Shown: positions 9,545 to 18,395 of the stretch, in pieces
Position numbering within the stretch: the stretch's first letter is position 1
Layout of the letters: each line of letters opens with the position of its first letter
Translations under genes and position numbers: made by a program
Origin: Pseudomonas sp. TH31
GTDB lineage: Bacteria > Pseudomonadota > Gammaproteobacteria > Pseudomonadales > Pseudomonadaceae
Direction of reading: 5' to 3'
DNA: 64,000 bases
Assembly (NCBI RefSeq): GCF_016650815.1
Contig: NZ_JAEKEZ010000016.1
Coordinates: 29,781-93,780 of the forward strand
The notes under the pieces: generated by a model
What the model saw: only the letters and a program-made list of their open reading frames with translations
Databases searched by the model: none
What the model was told of the DNA's origin: nothing

Positions 9545-10399
9545 TTATTTTTCCTCCAGTAGATGGGTGTCGAAGTCAGAACGCAGGGCATCGATGCCTT
9601 CCAGGCGATCGGCCAGATCGGGGCTGCGCAAGGTCAGGCAAGCAATCAGTGCTTCAACCTGCGCCAGCGCCGGGACCAGGCTGTCAAACGCCGAGACCGA
9701 CTCCACCGGCGAGCTGATGATCAAATCGGCCATTTCCCGCAGCGGCGAGGTGTAGATGTCGGTGAACAGCACCACCCGTGCATGGCGATTTTTCGCCGCA
9801 CTGGCCACCCGCAGGGCCTGGGACTGGTAGCGGCGATAGTCGAACACCAGCACCACGTCCTGGCGCTGCACGTCGAACAGTCGGTCGGGCAACTGGGCGT
9901 TGTCTTCCAGGGCAAAGCAGCCGGGGCGCAGCAGGCGCAAATGATTGAGCAGATAGTGGGCAAGGAAACTGCTGAAACGCCCGCCGAAGCAATGCACCTG
10001 ATGGCGAGCGTCGAGTAGCCATTCCACCAGGATTCGCACGTCTTCGGGTTGCGTCAGGTCCTGGGTTTCCACCAGGGAACGATGACTTTCCGCCAGATAA
10101 TGGCTCCACGGATCGTCTTTTTGCAGGTGGGCGCGGGGTTGCAACAGGGTACTTGGGGAGCGCAAGCGGTGGTCCATGTCGCTGAGCAACGCCTCCTGGA
10201 ACTCGGCGTAACCGCTAAAGCCAAGTTTTTTGACCAGTCGCACAATGGTCGGATCGCTGACACCGGCATGCTCGGCCAAACGCGACATCGGGCCCAGTCC
10301 GTTACGCGGGTACTGGTCCAGCAAGGCGCGGATGACTTTGCGTTCCGACGGCGTGAGGTCCAGGCCGGGATCGGTGATCAGGTCTCTAAGAGGGGGCAT
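9545..10399 (-). CDS. MurR/RpiR family transcriptional regulator
   Basis: This 284-aa protein has an N-terminal HTH_6 domain (residues about 10-85; LTPSERKVIRALLDQYP, AGVSDPTIVRLVKKLGFSGYAEFQ) and a C-terminal SIS sugar-phosphate-type sensing domain (about 125-260). It is the first gene of the minus-strand catabolic operon and most likely senses a pathway intermediate and controls the operon from the upstream region at 10400-10741. GGAG precedes the ATG. Confidence 0.88.
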   Translation of the reverse strand: MPPLRDLITDPGLDLTPSERKVIRALLDQYPRNGLGPMSRLAEHAGVSDPTIVRLVKKLGFSGYAEFQEALLSDMDHRLRSPSTLLQPRAHLQKDDPWSHYLAESHRSLVETQDLTQPEDVRILVEWLLDARHQVHCFGGRFSSFLAHYLLNHLRLLRPGCFALEDNAQLPDRLFDVQRQDVVLVFDYRRYQSQALRVASAAKNRHARVVLFTDIYTSPLREMADLIISSPVESVSAFDSLVPALAQVEALIACLTLRSPDLADRLEGIDALRSDFDTHLLEEK

Positions 10400-10741
10400 C
10401 CGGGCTCCTGCTGGATGGGTGTGTCGGTTTCATTTCACAATTCGCTAAAACAGTATTTATGTAACTCATACTACATGTCTAGTGAATTTTTACACACCGG
10501 TGCCAGGCCTCAAAACGGGACGAAACCCCCGTGCCATGGGGCCTACGTGGATGTCGCCAGGGCTTGTAGGATATTGCCCATTGTGGTGTCGGATATTACC
10601 GTTTTTCATGATTGAAATAGCGTGCCTGCCCGATGCCATTGAGCCAAATGAAACGCCCTCAACGGCCCGTCTTACGGCACAATTGGCCGATTGTTTGCGG
10701 CGCTTTGACGCTTCACATTTTCAACAACAGGGTGATTTTCC
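10400..10741. promoter_or_regulatory. Divergent promoter region of the rpiR operon and phosphatase-cobF
   Basis: This 342-nt non-coding stretch separates divergent genes. An inverted repeat ATGTA-N8-TACAT at 10459-10476 sits in an AT-rich patch about 60 nt upstream of the rpiR ATG and is a candidate operator. A CCGGTGCC...AAAACGGGACGA stretch at 10497-10523 recalls a fragment of a cobalamin riboswitch, but the rest of the consensus is absent. Confidence 0.35.
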
Positions 10742-11314
10742 GTGCAGGTGACCCGTTTGACCTTGATTTGCCACGCGCGAACTGTCGCACAGAAACTGGC
10801 GCGTTTTCCTACGGATGAGCCCGTGGAAATGGTTTGGCAATCGGCGAAGTGTTCCCGTCGTGGATCTTCCAAGGTCGCGCCGCGCCTGCTGTGTGGTCCC
10901 GAAGCCCGGACCCGCCAGACCGCCGAACTGTTTGGCAGTGATGCGCAAGTGGTCGAGGCCTTGAGGGACTGCGATTTCGGCCGCTGGCAAGGTTTGCGAA
11001 TCACGGATCTGCAAAAAACCGAACCCGATGCGCTCGTGGCATGGCTGGAAGACCCGCATTCCGCGCCCCACGGCGGCGAATCGGTGGTGCAACTCGGTGA
11101 GCGAGTGGCGGCGTGGCTGGCAACGTTGGAGGCGACACCGGGCCACATCGTCGCGATCACCCACCCATATGTGGTTCGCGCTGCGCTGACGCATGTGCTG
11201 CAGAGCGACGCGTTTAACCTGATCGACGTTGAGCCGTTGTCGGCCATCGAGTTGCGGTTTACCGGACGCTGGCGGCTACGCTTGATGAGCACTGAGGCTG
11301 AAGGAGCGTTTTGA
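10742..11314 (+). CDS. Histidine phosphatase family protein next to cobF
   Basis: This 190-aa protein begins VTRLTLICHART, a variant of the RHG phosphohistidine motif in which Arg-His-Gly is replaced by Cys-His-Ala. The second half has ECD-like RDCDFGRWQG, HGGES and THPYVVRA, as in CobC-like alpha-ribazole phosphatases. The changed N-terminal motif keeps the catalytic His but loses the preceding Arg, so phosphatase activity is uncertain. A GTG start at 10742 is used. Its stop overlaps the cobF ATG, pointing to a role linked to cobalamin synthesis. Confidence 0.75.
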   Translation: MQVTRLTLICHARTVAQKLARFPTDEPVEMVWQSAKCSRRGSSKVAPRLLCGPEARTRQTAELFGSDAQVVEALRDCDFGRWQGLRITDLQKTEPDALVAWLEDPHSAPHGGESVVQLGERVAAWLATLEATPGHIVAITHPYVVRAALTHVLQSDAFNLIDVEPLSAIELRFTGRWRLRLMSTEAEGAF

Positions 11315-12069
11315 TGAAAACTTTGCTGGTGATCGGCATTGGCGCCGGCAACCCGGACTACATCACGATGCAGGCGGTGAAGGCGCTGAACCGGGCGGAC
11401 GTGTTTTTCCTCATGGACAAGGGCCAGAGCAAAGACAAACTGATCGACCTGCGGCGTGACATCTGCGAACGCTACATCACCGATCGCGACTACCGCTTCG
11501 TCGAAGCCCACAGCCCGGAACGCGAGCGTGGCGACGTGGACTACAAGGCCAGTGTCGAGGATCTGAACCTGGCCAAGCAGAACACCTTCCTACGGCTGAT
11601 CAACGAGGAAATGACTGACGGCCAGTGCGCCGGTTTCCTGGTGTGGGGCGACCCGGCGTTGTACGACAGCACCGTGCGCATCTTGCAGGCGATTCTGGCC
11701 TCGGGGACCTGCGAATTCGAGTTCGAGGTGATTCCCGGCATCACCAGCGTCCAGGCGTTGGCGGCGCAGCATAAGGTGCCGTTGAATCGCATCGGCCGCT
11801 CGATTGAAATCACCACCGGCCGGCGGCTGGCGGCAGGGCAGGTGAGTGATGCGGATAGCCTGGTAGTGATGCTTGATGCCGAAGATTCCTACCATCAGGT
11901 GGCGGATCAGGAGACGGAGATTTACTGGGGGGCCTACTTGGGCACGCCGGATGAAATTCTTATCAGCGGCAAGCTCAAGGATGTGGCGCAGGAGATTGAG
12001 CGGGTGCGCAAGGCGGCGCGGTTGGCGAATGGGTGGATTATGGATACCTATTTGTTGCGCAAGCCTTGA
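11314..12069 (+). CDS. cobF: Precorrin-6A synthase (deacetylating), CobF
   Basis: CobF uses SAM to methylate precorrin-5 at C-1 with loss of acetate, a step of aerobic cobalamin synthesis. The 251-aa protein shows the tetrapyrrole methylase fold: VIGIGAGNPDYITMQAVKAL at the start, FLVWGDPALYDSTVRIL (residues about 108-124) and EVIPGITSVQALAA. AAGGAG precedes the ATG, which overlaps the TGA of the phosphatase gene. No other cob genes are in the window, so the pathway must be completed elsewhere. Confidence 0.9.
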   Translation: MKTLLVIGIGAGNPDYITMQAVKALNRADVFFLMDKGQSKDKLIDLRRDICERYITDRDYRFVEAHSPERERGDVDYKASVEDLNLAKQNTFLRLINEEMTDGQCAGFLVWGDPALYDSTVRILQAILASGTCEFEFEVIPGITSVQALAAQHKVPLNRIGRSIEITTGRRLAAGQVSDADSLVVMLDAEDSYHQVADQETEIYWGAYLGTPDEILISGKLKDVAQEIERVRKAARLANGWIMDTYLLRKP

Positions 12070-12091
12070 AATTGGCGGTGTCTGGGCTGAC

Positions 12092-12162
12092 GCCTTCGCG
12101 GGCAAGCCTCGCTCCGACGGGATCACCGCTAATCTGTAGGCGCGAGGCTTGCCCGCGAAGGG
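12092..12162. repeat. REP-like inverted repeat
   Basis: CCTTCGCGGGCAAGCCTCGC and its inverted partner GCGAGGCTTGCCCGCGAAGG form a hairpin between the convergent cobF and ftrA genes, plausibly a two-way terminator. Confidence 0.75.
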
Positions 12163-12177
12163 GCCTGGGAGAACACC

Positions 12178-13152
12178 TCAAAAAATAGCGTGTTCGCCTC
12201 GCCCAAACCGCTCCCGATACACCGACGGTGGCACCCCGACCACGCTGCGAAACGCCACCCGGAAACTCTCCACCGAACGATACCCGCACTGCTCGGCAAT
12301 CTGCTCGGTGTTCTGGCGGGTGCTCTCCAGCAGCTCCCGGGCCCGGGCCAGGCGTTGATGCTGCAACCAGGTCTTCGGCGACTGGCCGCTGGCTTCGGTG
12401 AACCGGCGCAGGAAGGTGCGTTCACTCATCGCCGCCTCACTGGCGAGGTCGCGCACTTCCAGCGGTTCGTGCAACCGTTCCCGTGCCCACTGCATGACAC
12501 GTGACAAATCGCTGCGCGGCGTCGGGCTGACCGGTGCAGGAATAAACTGCGCCTGACCGCCGGTGCGCTGTGGCGACATCACCAGTCGCCGTGCCACCGA
12601 GTTGGCCACCTGAGTGCCAAAGTCCCGGGCCACCAGGTGCAGGCAGGCGTCGATACCGGCCGCGCTGCCGGCCGAGGTGATCAACTGGCCCGAATCGACA
12701 TACAGCACGTCCGGGTCGACTTGAATGTTCGGGAAGCGCTCGGCCAGTTCCGTGGTGTAGCGCCAATGGGTGGTGGCGCGGTGACCGTCCAGCAGGCCAG
12801 TGGCCGCCAGCACGAACACCCCGGAGCAGATTGACAACAATCGCGCGCCTCGGGCATGGGCCTGGCGGAGCGCGCCGAGCAGTGCTTCGGGCACCGGCGC
12901 CTGACGATCGCGCCAACCGGGCACGATGATGGTCCGGGCGCGTTCCAGCAGTTGCATGCCACCGTCCGCCAGCACCTGAATGCCACCCATGGCACGCATC
13001 GGGCCTTCATCCACGGCGACGATCTGATGCTCATACCAAGGGAAGTCGAACTCCGGCCGGGCCAGGCCGAAGATCTCCACGGCAATGCCGAACTCGAAGG
13101 TACAGAGGCCGTCGTAGGCCAGAATCGCGACTAATCCAGGGTTGGGCTGCAT
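12178..13152 (-). CDS. ftrA: Transcriptional regulator FtrA (GlxA/AraC family)
   Basis: This 324-aa regulator has an N-terminal DJ-1/PfpI-like glutamine-amidotransferase-type domain (residues about 8-180; LVAILAYDGLCTFEFGIAVEIF, LLSICSGVFVLAATGLLDG) and a C-terminal AraC-type double HTH (about 220-320; SEAAMSERTFLRRFTEASGQSP and EQCGYRSVESFRVAFRSVVG). The MQPNPG start at 13152 fits the domain, and further upstream starts would run into the rhodanese promoter. It is divergent from a rhodanese gene, a pairing typical of FtrA, and probably controls it. Confidence 0.85.
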   Translation of the reverse strand: MQPNPGLVAILAYDGLCTFEFGIAVEIFGLARPEFDFPWYEHQIVAVDEGPMRAMGGIQVLADGGMQLLERARTIIVPGWRDRQAPVPEALLGALRQAHARGARLLSICSGVFVLAATGLLDGHRATTHWRYTTELAERFPNIQVDPDVLYVDSGQLITSAGSAAGIDACLHLVARDFGTQVANSVARRLVMSPQRTGGQAQFIPAPVSPTPRSDLSRVMQWARERLHEPLEVRDLASEAAMSERTFLRRFTEASGQSPKTWLQHQRLARARELLESTRQNTEQIAEQCGYRSVESFRVAFRSVVGVPPSVYRERFGRGEHAIF

Positions 13153-13252
13153 TTGGCGGAAAGTTCCCGGTGAGTGTCTTGTGCGCCACTTTAGCGGCAA
13201 GTGGCCGGCAGATAAAGTCGGCCTGCACCCACACAGACTTTGGAGTACAGCC

Positions 13253-13686
13253 ATGACCAGCCTTGTTCGCGAGATTCCTGCAGCCCCGTCTGCCATTGCC
13301 CTGATGCATTTCAGCAATCGCCTGACCTTTGAAACCGACTGTTCCGACGTCTATGGCAGCCAACAGGCCTGCGAGGTGGATTTTGTGCTGGTGGACACTC
13401 GCGCCCGTTAGCCTTTGAACGCGGGCATGTGCCGGGGGCGATCAATATTCCGGGGCGCTTGATGAAGGCTGATGGTTTGGCGGTTTATCCGAAAAACACG
13501 CTGTTTGTGGTGTATTGCGCCGGGCCCCACTGCAACGGCGCCAACAAGGCCGCGGTGAAACTGGCGGCGCTGGGTTACCCGGTCAAAGAGATGATCGGCG
13601 GGGTGACGGGGTGGCTGGATGAGGGGTTTGAGTTGAGTGTTGAGGTGGCGCGGCCGGCCAGCGCGGTGGTCGGTTGCGAATGTTGA
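13253..13686 (+). CDS. Rhodanese-like domain protein, one-base frameshift
   Basis: This is a single rhodanese domain (sulfurtransferase fold). The first half ends VDFVLVDTRA; the second half (LAFERGHVPGAINIP, FVVYCAGPHCNGANKAAVKLAALGY with active-site Cys in VVYCAGPHCNGA) is in another frame. One C missing from the run 13404-13406 explains the break, and the repaired protein is 144 aa. TTGGAG precedes the ATG. It is divergent from ftrA. Confidence 0.82.
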
Positions 13687-13689
13687 GGT

Positions 13690-13812
13690 AGCTGGAAAGA
13701 TCGCAGCCTCGTTTCACTCGACAGCTCCTACAGGGGATCGTGTTCATCCGCCACATTGCGGCGAACGCCGAACCTGTAGGAGCTGGCGTAGCCTGCAATC
13801 TTTTGATCTTGC
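13690..13812. repeat. Second-family repeat pair (AGCTCCTACAGG / CCTGTAGGAGCT)
   Basis: Inverted copies (about 13692-13735 and 13771-13812) of the GTAGGAGCTG...GCAATCTTTTGATC repeat lie between the convergent rhodanese and amidotransferase genes. Confidence 0.7.
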
Positions 13813-13816
13813 TTCT

Positions 13817-14448
13817 TCAAACTCCAGCCCACCACTGATCCAGCGCCCCCCGCAACCACTCAAACACCGCCGCATGCGCCGCACTGTCGTCCTGGCCCCG
13901 TGACAACGGCGACTCATCGCCAAAGTGCGCATTGAGCAAGACCACCGACTCGGCATCCCACTCCGGGTGAAACTGCAAGCCCACCGGGTCGACCCGACCC
14001 GATACATCTGCTGCGCACACGCCTCACTGCTGGCCAGTAACTGCGCGCCGGGGGGCAAATCGATTGCGTCTTCGTGCCATTCCAGCACCTTCAACGTTTC
14101 ACCATTGGCGAAGGTCACGTTCGTCCAGCCTGTTTCCATGTCGGCCATGCGCCGCACCTTCCCGCCCAGGCTCAAGGCCAACAACTGCGCCCCGAGGCAA
14201 ATCGCAAACACCGCCGCGCCTTGATCCAGAGTTGCCGCCAGCCATTGCCGTTCGTTCTCCAGCCACTCAGGCCCGGAATTGGATTCGTAGGGTCCGCCCA
14301 ACAGCACCACCGGCCCGGCACTCACGGGCGGCAACTGCCCGAGGTCGGCGCGCAAGATGTTCAGCGTGATCCCGCGCAGCGCCGCCCACTCGGCAATCGC
14401 ACCGGGACCTTCGGCAGGGTGGTGCTGGATCAGGTTCAACTCGGGCAT
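13817..14448 (-). CDS. Class I glutamine amidotransferase (GMP synthase-like), one-base frameshift
   Basis: Starting MPELNLIQHHPAEGPGAI, the protein has the oxyanion-hole strand VVLLGGPYES, the nucleophile elbow AVFAICLGAQLLA (Cys) and the later catalytic His/Glu in GLQFHPEWD. The last motif is in another frame; one base missing at the C-run 13993-13995 accounts for it. Repaired length is 210 aa. Stand-alone proteins of this kind include gamma-glutamyl hydrolases such as PuuD and amidotransferase subunits. The substrate is unknown. It is divergent from the amino-acid binding protein gene. Confidence 0.8.
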
Positions 14449-14657
14449 CACAGTTCTCTTGGGTGGGGGCAGGTGACGTTCAATGTGCCGTAAAACATCC
14501 ATCATCGCCAGTGACACTCGGCGGCGGTTTTCTTTGCGACTATTCAGTCGGATCAGTACCCAAATCTTGTAGGTTTTATCTGAAATCGGGACTTGTCCTA
14601 CAGTCTTTGCACCGCCGTGGCGCACGCTTTTCAATAACGCAATCCACTGACCATTTT

Positions 14658-14682
14658 TCTATAAGTATTTGTCGCTTATAGA
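14658..14682. promoter_or_regulatory. Inverted repeat TCTATAAG-N9-CTTATAGA
   Basis: A perfect 8+8 inverted repeat lies in the AT-rich intergenic region (14449-14791) about 110 nt upstream of the binding-protein ATG. It is a candidate operator or promoter element. Nothing else of note is visible in this gap. Confidence 0.4.
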
Positions 14683-14791
14683 CAATTTGCCCGCACAAAG
14701 CCGCAATAAACTGCCGGCCACTTCGGTTTTCACACACCGAAATTGCCAATCGAAAGCTGCCAATAAAAGCCTCCGCACACAGGAGTTATAA

Positions 14792-15574
14792 ATGAAGAAG
14801 CTAGTGATGTTCGGTGCCTTGGCACTGTCGATGTTGTCCCTGACCGCCGTGGCCGAAGACGCCAAGCCGATCCGCATCGGTATCGAAGCCGGTTACCCGC
14901 CATTCTCGATGAAAACCCCTGACGGCAAACTCACCGGTTTCGACGTGGACATCGGCGACGCGCTGTGCGAGCAGATGAAAGTGAAGTGCGTGTGGGTCGA
15001 GCAAGAGTTCGCCGGCCTGATCCCGGCCCTGAAAGTGAAGAAAGTCGACGCGATCCTGTCGTCCATGACCATCACTGACGACCGCAAGAAAAACGTCGAC
15101 TTCACCATCAAGTACTACCACACCCCGGCGCGCTTCGTGATGAAGGCCGGCACCGACGTGAAAGACCCGCTGACTGAACTCAAGGGCAAGAAAGTCGGTG
15201 TGCTGCGCGCCAGTACCCACGACCGCTTCGCCACTGAAGTGCTGCAACCGGCCGGGATTGTCCTGGTGCGTTACGGCTCCCAGCAGGAAGCCAACCTGGA
15301 CATGGTCTCCGGCCGCCTCGACGCGATGCTGGCTGACTCGGTCAACCTGGACGACGGTTTCCTGAAAACCGACGCCGGTAAAGGTTTCGCGTTCGTCGGC
15401 CCGACCTATGAAGACGCCAAGTACTTCGGTGGCGGTGCCGGTATCGCCGTGCGCAAGGGTGACAAGGAGCTGGCAGACAAATTCAGCAGCGCCATCACCG
15501 CAATCCGCGCCAATGGCAAGTACAAGCAAGTGCAGGACAAGTACTTCAACTTTGATGTGTACGGCGGCGAGTAA
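14792..15574 (+). CDS. ABC transporter periplasmic substrate-binding protein (basic amino acid type, ArgT/AotJ-like)
   Basis: This 260-aa periplasmic protein has a signal peptide (residues 1-21, ends AVA) and the family 3 solute-binding fold: [65 protein letters not shown] and a terminal [16 protein letters not shown]. It resembles arginine/ornithine/lysine binding proteins. GGAG precedes the ATG. No permease or ATPase gene follows; a strong terminator comes directly after, so it must work with a transporter encoded elsewhere. Confidence 0.88.
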   Translation: MKKLVMFGALALSMLSLTAVAEDAKPIRIGIEAGYPPFSMKTPDGKLTGFDVDIGDALCEQMKVKCVWVEQEFAGLIPALKVKKVDAILSSMTITDDRKKNVDFTIKYYHTPARFVMKAGTDVKDPLTELKGKKVGVLRASTHDRFATEVLQPAGIVLVRYGSQQEANLDMVSGRLDAMLADSVNLDDGFLKTDAGKGFAFVGPTYEDAKYFGGGAGIAVRKGDKELADKFSSAITAIRANGKYKQVQDKYFNFDVYGGE

Positions 15575-15586
15575 TCCAGCCGTATC

Positions 15587-15624
15587 AAAAAGTGGCCACC
15601 GTTGACGCGGTGGCCACTTTTTTT
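15587..15624 (+). terminator. Rho-independent terminator of the binding-protein gene
   Basis: AGTGGCCACC...GGTGGCCACT stem followed by seven T, 15 nt after the stop codon. Confidence 0.92.
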
Positions 15625-15663
15625 ATGGGCTCATGATCTATCCTGCCCAACACAAAACATCAC

Positions 15664-15736
15664 ATGTAGGAGCTGCCGAAGGCTGCGATCTTTTAAGATC
15701 AAGATCAAAAGATCGCAGCCTTCGGCAGCTCCTACG
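15664..15736. repeat. Second-family repeat, tight inverted pair
   Basis: GTAGGAGCTGCCGAAGGCTG and its complement flank AAGATCAAGATC; a nearly perfect hairpin upstream of the deacylase gene. Confidence 0.85.
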
Positions 15737-15769
15737 GGGATTTCGCGATCCCTGCCTTCAGGAGTTCCC

Positions 15770-16882
15770 ATGCAACGCATCGACCATCCACTGCCGTGGA
15801 GTCATCTGGGCACCGAGCGCAGCCTCAGCGTGTTTCGTTATGGCTCGGGCACCCGCAAGGTTTACATCCAGGCCAGCCTGCACGCCGACGAACTGCCGGG
15901 CATGCGCACGGCCTGGGAACTGAAGAAGCGTCTGGCCGAACTTGAAACCCAGGGCCGGTTGCAGGGCGTTATCGAATTGGTGCCGGTGGCCAACCCGATT
16001 GGCCTCGATCAGCATTTGCAAGGCGCCCACATGGGCCGTTTCGAGCTGGGCAGCGGCAAGAACTTCAACCGCGCGTTCGTCGAATTGAGCGCACCGGTGG
16101 CCGCGTTGATCGGTGCTCAGTTGGGTGAGGATGCCGAAGCCAACATCGCGCTGATTCGCCAGACCATGGGCCAGGTGCTCGACGACCTGCCGGCACCGGC
16201 GTCGCAACTGGAAGCCATGCACCGCTTGCTGCTGCGCCATGCCTGTGATGCCGACATCACCCTGGATTTGCATTGCGACTTCGACGCGGCGATTCACCTC
16301 TACGCCTTGCCGCAACACTGGCCGCAGTGGCAATCCCTGGCGGCGCGCTTGAAGGCGGGCGTGGCGTTGCTGTGCGAAGACTCGGGCGGCAGCTCGTTCG
16401 ATGAGTCCTGTTCAACACCGTGGTTGCGTTTGGCGCGGGCGTTCCCTGAGGCGGCGATTCCACCGGCGAACCTGGCGACAACGCTGGAGCTGGGCAGCAT
16501 GGGCGACACCCGGGTCGATCAGGCCCAGGCCAATGGCGAGGCGATTCTGGGGTTCCTCGCCGAGCAAGGCTTCATCAAAGGCACCTGGCCCGCAGCGCCG
16601 AGCGAGTGCTGCGAAGGCATGCCGTTCGCCGGCACCGAGTACCTGTTCGCCCCGCACCATGGCGTGGTCAGCTTCCTGCGCGAGGCCGGTGAATGGGTGG
16701 AGCGGGGCGATGCGTTGTTTGAAGTGGTCGATCCGTTGAACGATCGGGTCACGACCGTGAAGGCCGGGACCAGTGGCGTGTTGTTCGCGATCGATCGTGG
16801 GCGCTACACCGAGCCGGGGACGTGGCAGGCAAAGGTTGCCGGGCGTGAGCCGTTTCGGGTTGGGAAGTTGACCAACGACTGA
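15770..16882 (+). CDS. Succinylglutamate desuccinylase/aspartoacylase (M14) family protein, AotO-like
   Basis: This is a 370-aa zinc-dependent deacylase. It has the carboxypeptidase-like signature QASLHADELPGM (HxxE: His and Glu ligands, residues about 36-42), GKNFNR with the substrate-binding Asn-Arg, TLDLHCDFDAAIHLY with the third metal ligand His, and a late Glu (TLELGSMGD). The C-terminal part (about 290-370) is the lipoyl-like AstE/AspA barrel. In P. aeruginosa a relative (AotO) lies in the arginine/ornithine transport operon, and here too it follows an ArgT-like gene. AGGAG precedes the ATG. Confidence 0.85.
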   Translation: MQRIDHPLPWSHLGTERSLSVFRYGSGTRKVYIQASLHADELPGMRTAWELKKRLAELETQGRLQGVIELVPVANPIGLDQHLQGAHMGRFELGSGKNFNRAFVELSAPVAALIGAQLGEDAEANIALIRQTMGQVLDDLPAPASQLEAMHRLLLRHACDADITLDLHCDFDAAIHLYALPQHWPQWQSLAARLKAGVALLCEDSGGSSFDESCSTPWLRLARAFPEAAIPPANLATTLELGSMGDTRVDQAQANGEAILGFLAEQGFIKGTWPAAPSECCEGMPFAGTEYLFAPHHGVVSFLREAGEWVERGDALFEVVDPLNDRVTTVKAGTSGVLFAIDRGRYTEPGTWQAKVAGREPFRVGKLTND

Positions 16883-16910
16883 TCCAGCATCATCACTGCC
16901 TGTCAGGGCC

Positions 16911-16981
16911 TCATCGCGAGCAGGCTTTGCTCCTACGGGCGGACAACTTGTAGGAGCAAAGCTTGCTCGCGATGGCTGCTT
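16911..16981. repeat. REP-like inverted pair
   Basis: CATCGCGAGCAGGCTTTGCT and the inverse AGCAAAGCTTGCTCGCGATG, a hairpin between two same-strand genes. Confidence 0.8.
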
Positions 16982-17049
16982 CAGCCACACCAAAGAAGCT
17001 CGCGATGTTAGGGTATCCCCCGAATCCTGCGCCCTGTGAAGGAAGATTT

Positions 17050-17766
17050 ATGCTGAAGTTTCTCGCTCTGTTCATGCTCCTGGCGTCCGCCACGGTCAAC
17101 GCTCAAACCCCGCTGCACACTGATCTGCCGCTCAAGTACCTGGAACAGGCCAACCCTGATTCGCACAACCAGCCGCTGGTGATTTTCCTCCACGGTTATG
17201 GCAGTAACGAGCGGGACCTGTTCGGGATCAAGGATGACCTGCCGGCGCAGTACAACTACCTGTCGGTGCAGGCACCGGTGGCGTTGGATGAGGACAGTTA
17301 TCAGTGGTTTCGCAAAAAGGGCGAAGGCGCCTACAACGGTGAGACCGATGATCTGAAGACCAGCGGCCAGGTATTGCTCGATTTCATCGCCCAGGCGGCG
17401 ACGAAATATCACACCGAGGCCAACAAGGTGTTTCTGGTGGGGTTCAGCCAGGGCGCGATCATGTCTTACGAGGTGGGTTTGCGTCATCCCGAAGCCGTGG
17501 GCGGGATTGCCGCGTTGAGCGGGCGGATTCTGCCGGTGCTCAAAACAGAGCTGAAGCCGGATGAAAAACGCCAGAAACTGGCGATTTTCATCGGTCACGG
17601 CACCGTGGACAAACGCTTGCCCTACGTCGACGGCACTGACGCCGACAGCCTGTTGCAGCACCTGTCACTCAAGCCGGAGTTCCATGGCTACGAAGGCTTG
17701 GGCCACAACATCAGCGCTGTCGAAATACAGGACTTGAACGCCTGGTTGCTGCGGCTCAACCCCTGA
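17050..17766 (+). CDS. Secreted alpha/beta hydrolase (phospholipase/carboxylesterase family)
   Basis: This is a 238-aa protein with a signal peptide (residues 1-18, ends VNA). LVIFLHGYGSNERDLFGI is the oxyanion-hole loop, FLVGFSQGAIMSY carries the GxSxG nucleophile, and the D in GTVDKRLPY and H in GLGHNIS complete the triad. It belongs with the short carboxylesterases/lysophospholipases of the Abhydrolase_2 group. GAAGGAAG precedes the ATG at 17050. It is convergent with the next gene. Confidence 0.87.
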   Translation: MLKFLALFMLLASATVNAQTPLHTDLPLKYLEQANPDSHNQPLVIFLHGYGSNERDLFGIKDDLPAQYNYLSVQAPVALDEDSYQWFRKKGEGAYNGETDDLKTSGQVLLDFIAQAATKYHTEANKVFLVGFSQGAIMSYEVGLRHPEAVGGIAALSGRILPVLKTELKPDEKRQKLAIFIGHGTVDKRLPYVDGTDADSLLQHLSLKPEFHGYEGLGHNISAVEIQDLNAWLLRLNP

Positions 17767-17777
17767 TTCGAGCGGGT

Positions 17778-18341
17778 TTACTTACCGGTGATCTGGTTGA
17801 CCAGCGTATCGTGGCCAGCCTTGTCGTTCGGGCGAGAGATGATCTGAATCACCGCCATTCTGTTGCCGGAGCCGGCCATCAGTGTGGAGGTAAGGGTCTT
17901 GCCTCCGCCCTGGGTGGAGGTACTGTCAACCTGGCGTAAACCCAGGCCCGTGCTTTTCTGGGTCAGGCTTTTTTCGCTCAACTTGTTGAAGTCCGGCAGC
18001 GCCTTGCGTTGTGCGGCATCGAATTCGGACGCGGTGTTGTCGAGGAACTCGCCGTCGTTGTCCTTGACGGTGACGCCAGGTGGCAGGTTGTTTTCAGCCG
18101 CGATCACCACGGTTTTGGTGGCCTCGTTGGCGTACATGGTGCCCGTTGCGCCGGTCGCACCGGAGGGCAGCGGGTTGGCAACGAAGCCCTTGGGCAGGGT
18201 GAAGGTGAACTTGCCGCCGAGCATCGATACCTTGGCGGGCGCTGCGTCGTTGGTGGCTTTGGCGGCATAAGCAGTCACGGCCCCCAGGCTGGCAACCGCC
18301 GTCAGCAACAGGACAACGGCTTTTTTACTGAACAATGACAT
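17778..18341 (-). CDS. Hypothetical periplasmic protein (DcrB-like in outline)
   Basis: This 187-aa protein has a signal peptide (residues 1-26, ends AYAA) followed by a domain with GKFTFTLPKGFVANPLPSG and a conserved-looking C-terminus (MAVIQIISRPNDKAGHD). The layout resembles small Pseudomonas periplasmic proteins related to DcrB, but no catalytic motif is visible and I do not assign a function. GGAG lies before the ATG at 18341; longer upstream starts would run into the repeat hairpin. Confidence 0.7.
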   Translation of the reverse strand: MSLFSKKAVVLLLTAVASLGAVTAYAAKATNDAAPAKVSMLGGKFTFTLPKGFVANPLPSGATGATGTMYANEATKTVVIAAENNLPPGVTVKDNDGEFLDNTASEFDAAQRKALPDFNKLSEKSLTQKSTGLGLRQVDSTSTQGGGKTLTSTLMAGSGNRMAVIQIISRPNDKAGHDTLVNQITGK

Positions 18342-18395
18342 CGGAACTCTCCAGGGATGGTCGCGCTTTGGCGCAATCATCCCACGGAATGCATC

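Noticed and set aside
10490..10560. Possible cobalamin riboswitch upstream of the phosphatase-cobF pair
   Set aside because: Only a CCGGTGCC and AAAACGGGACGA resemblance is present; the B12-box and the rest of the conserved core are not seen.
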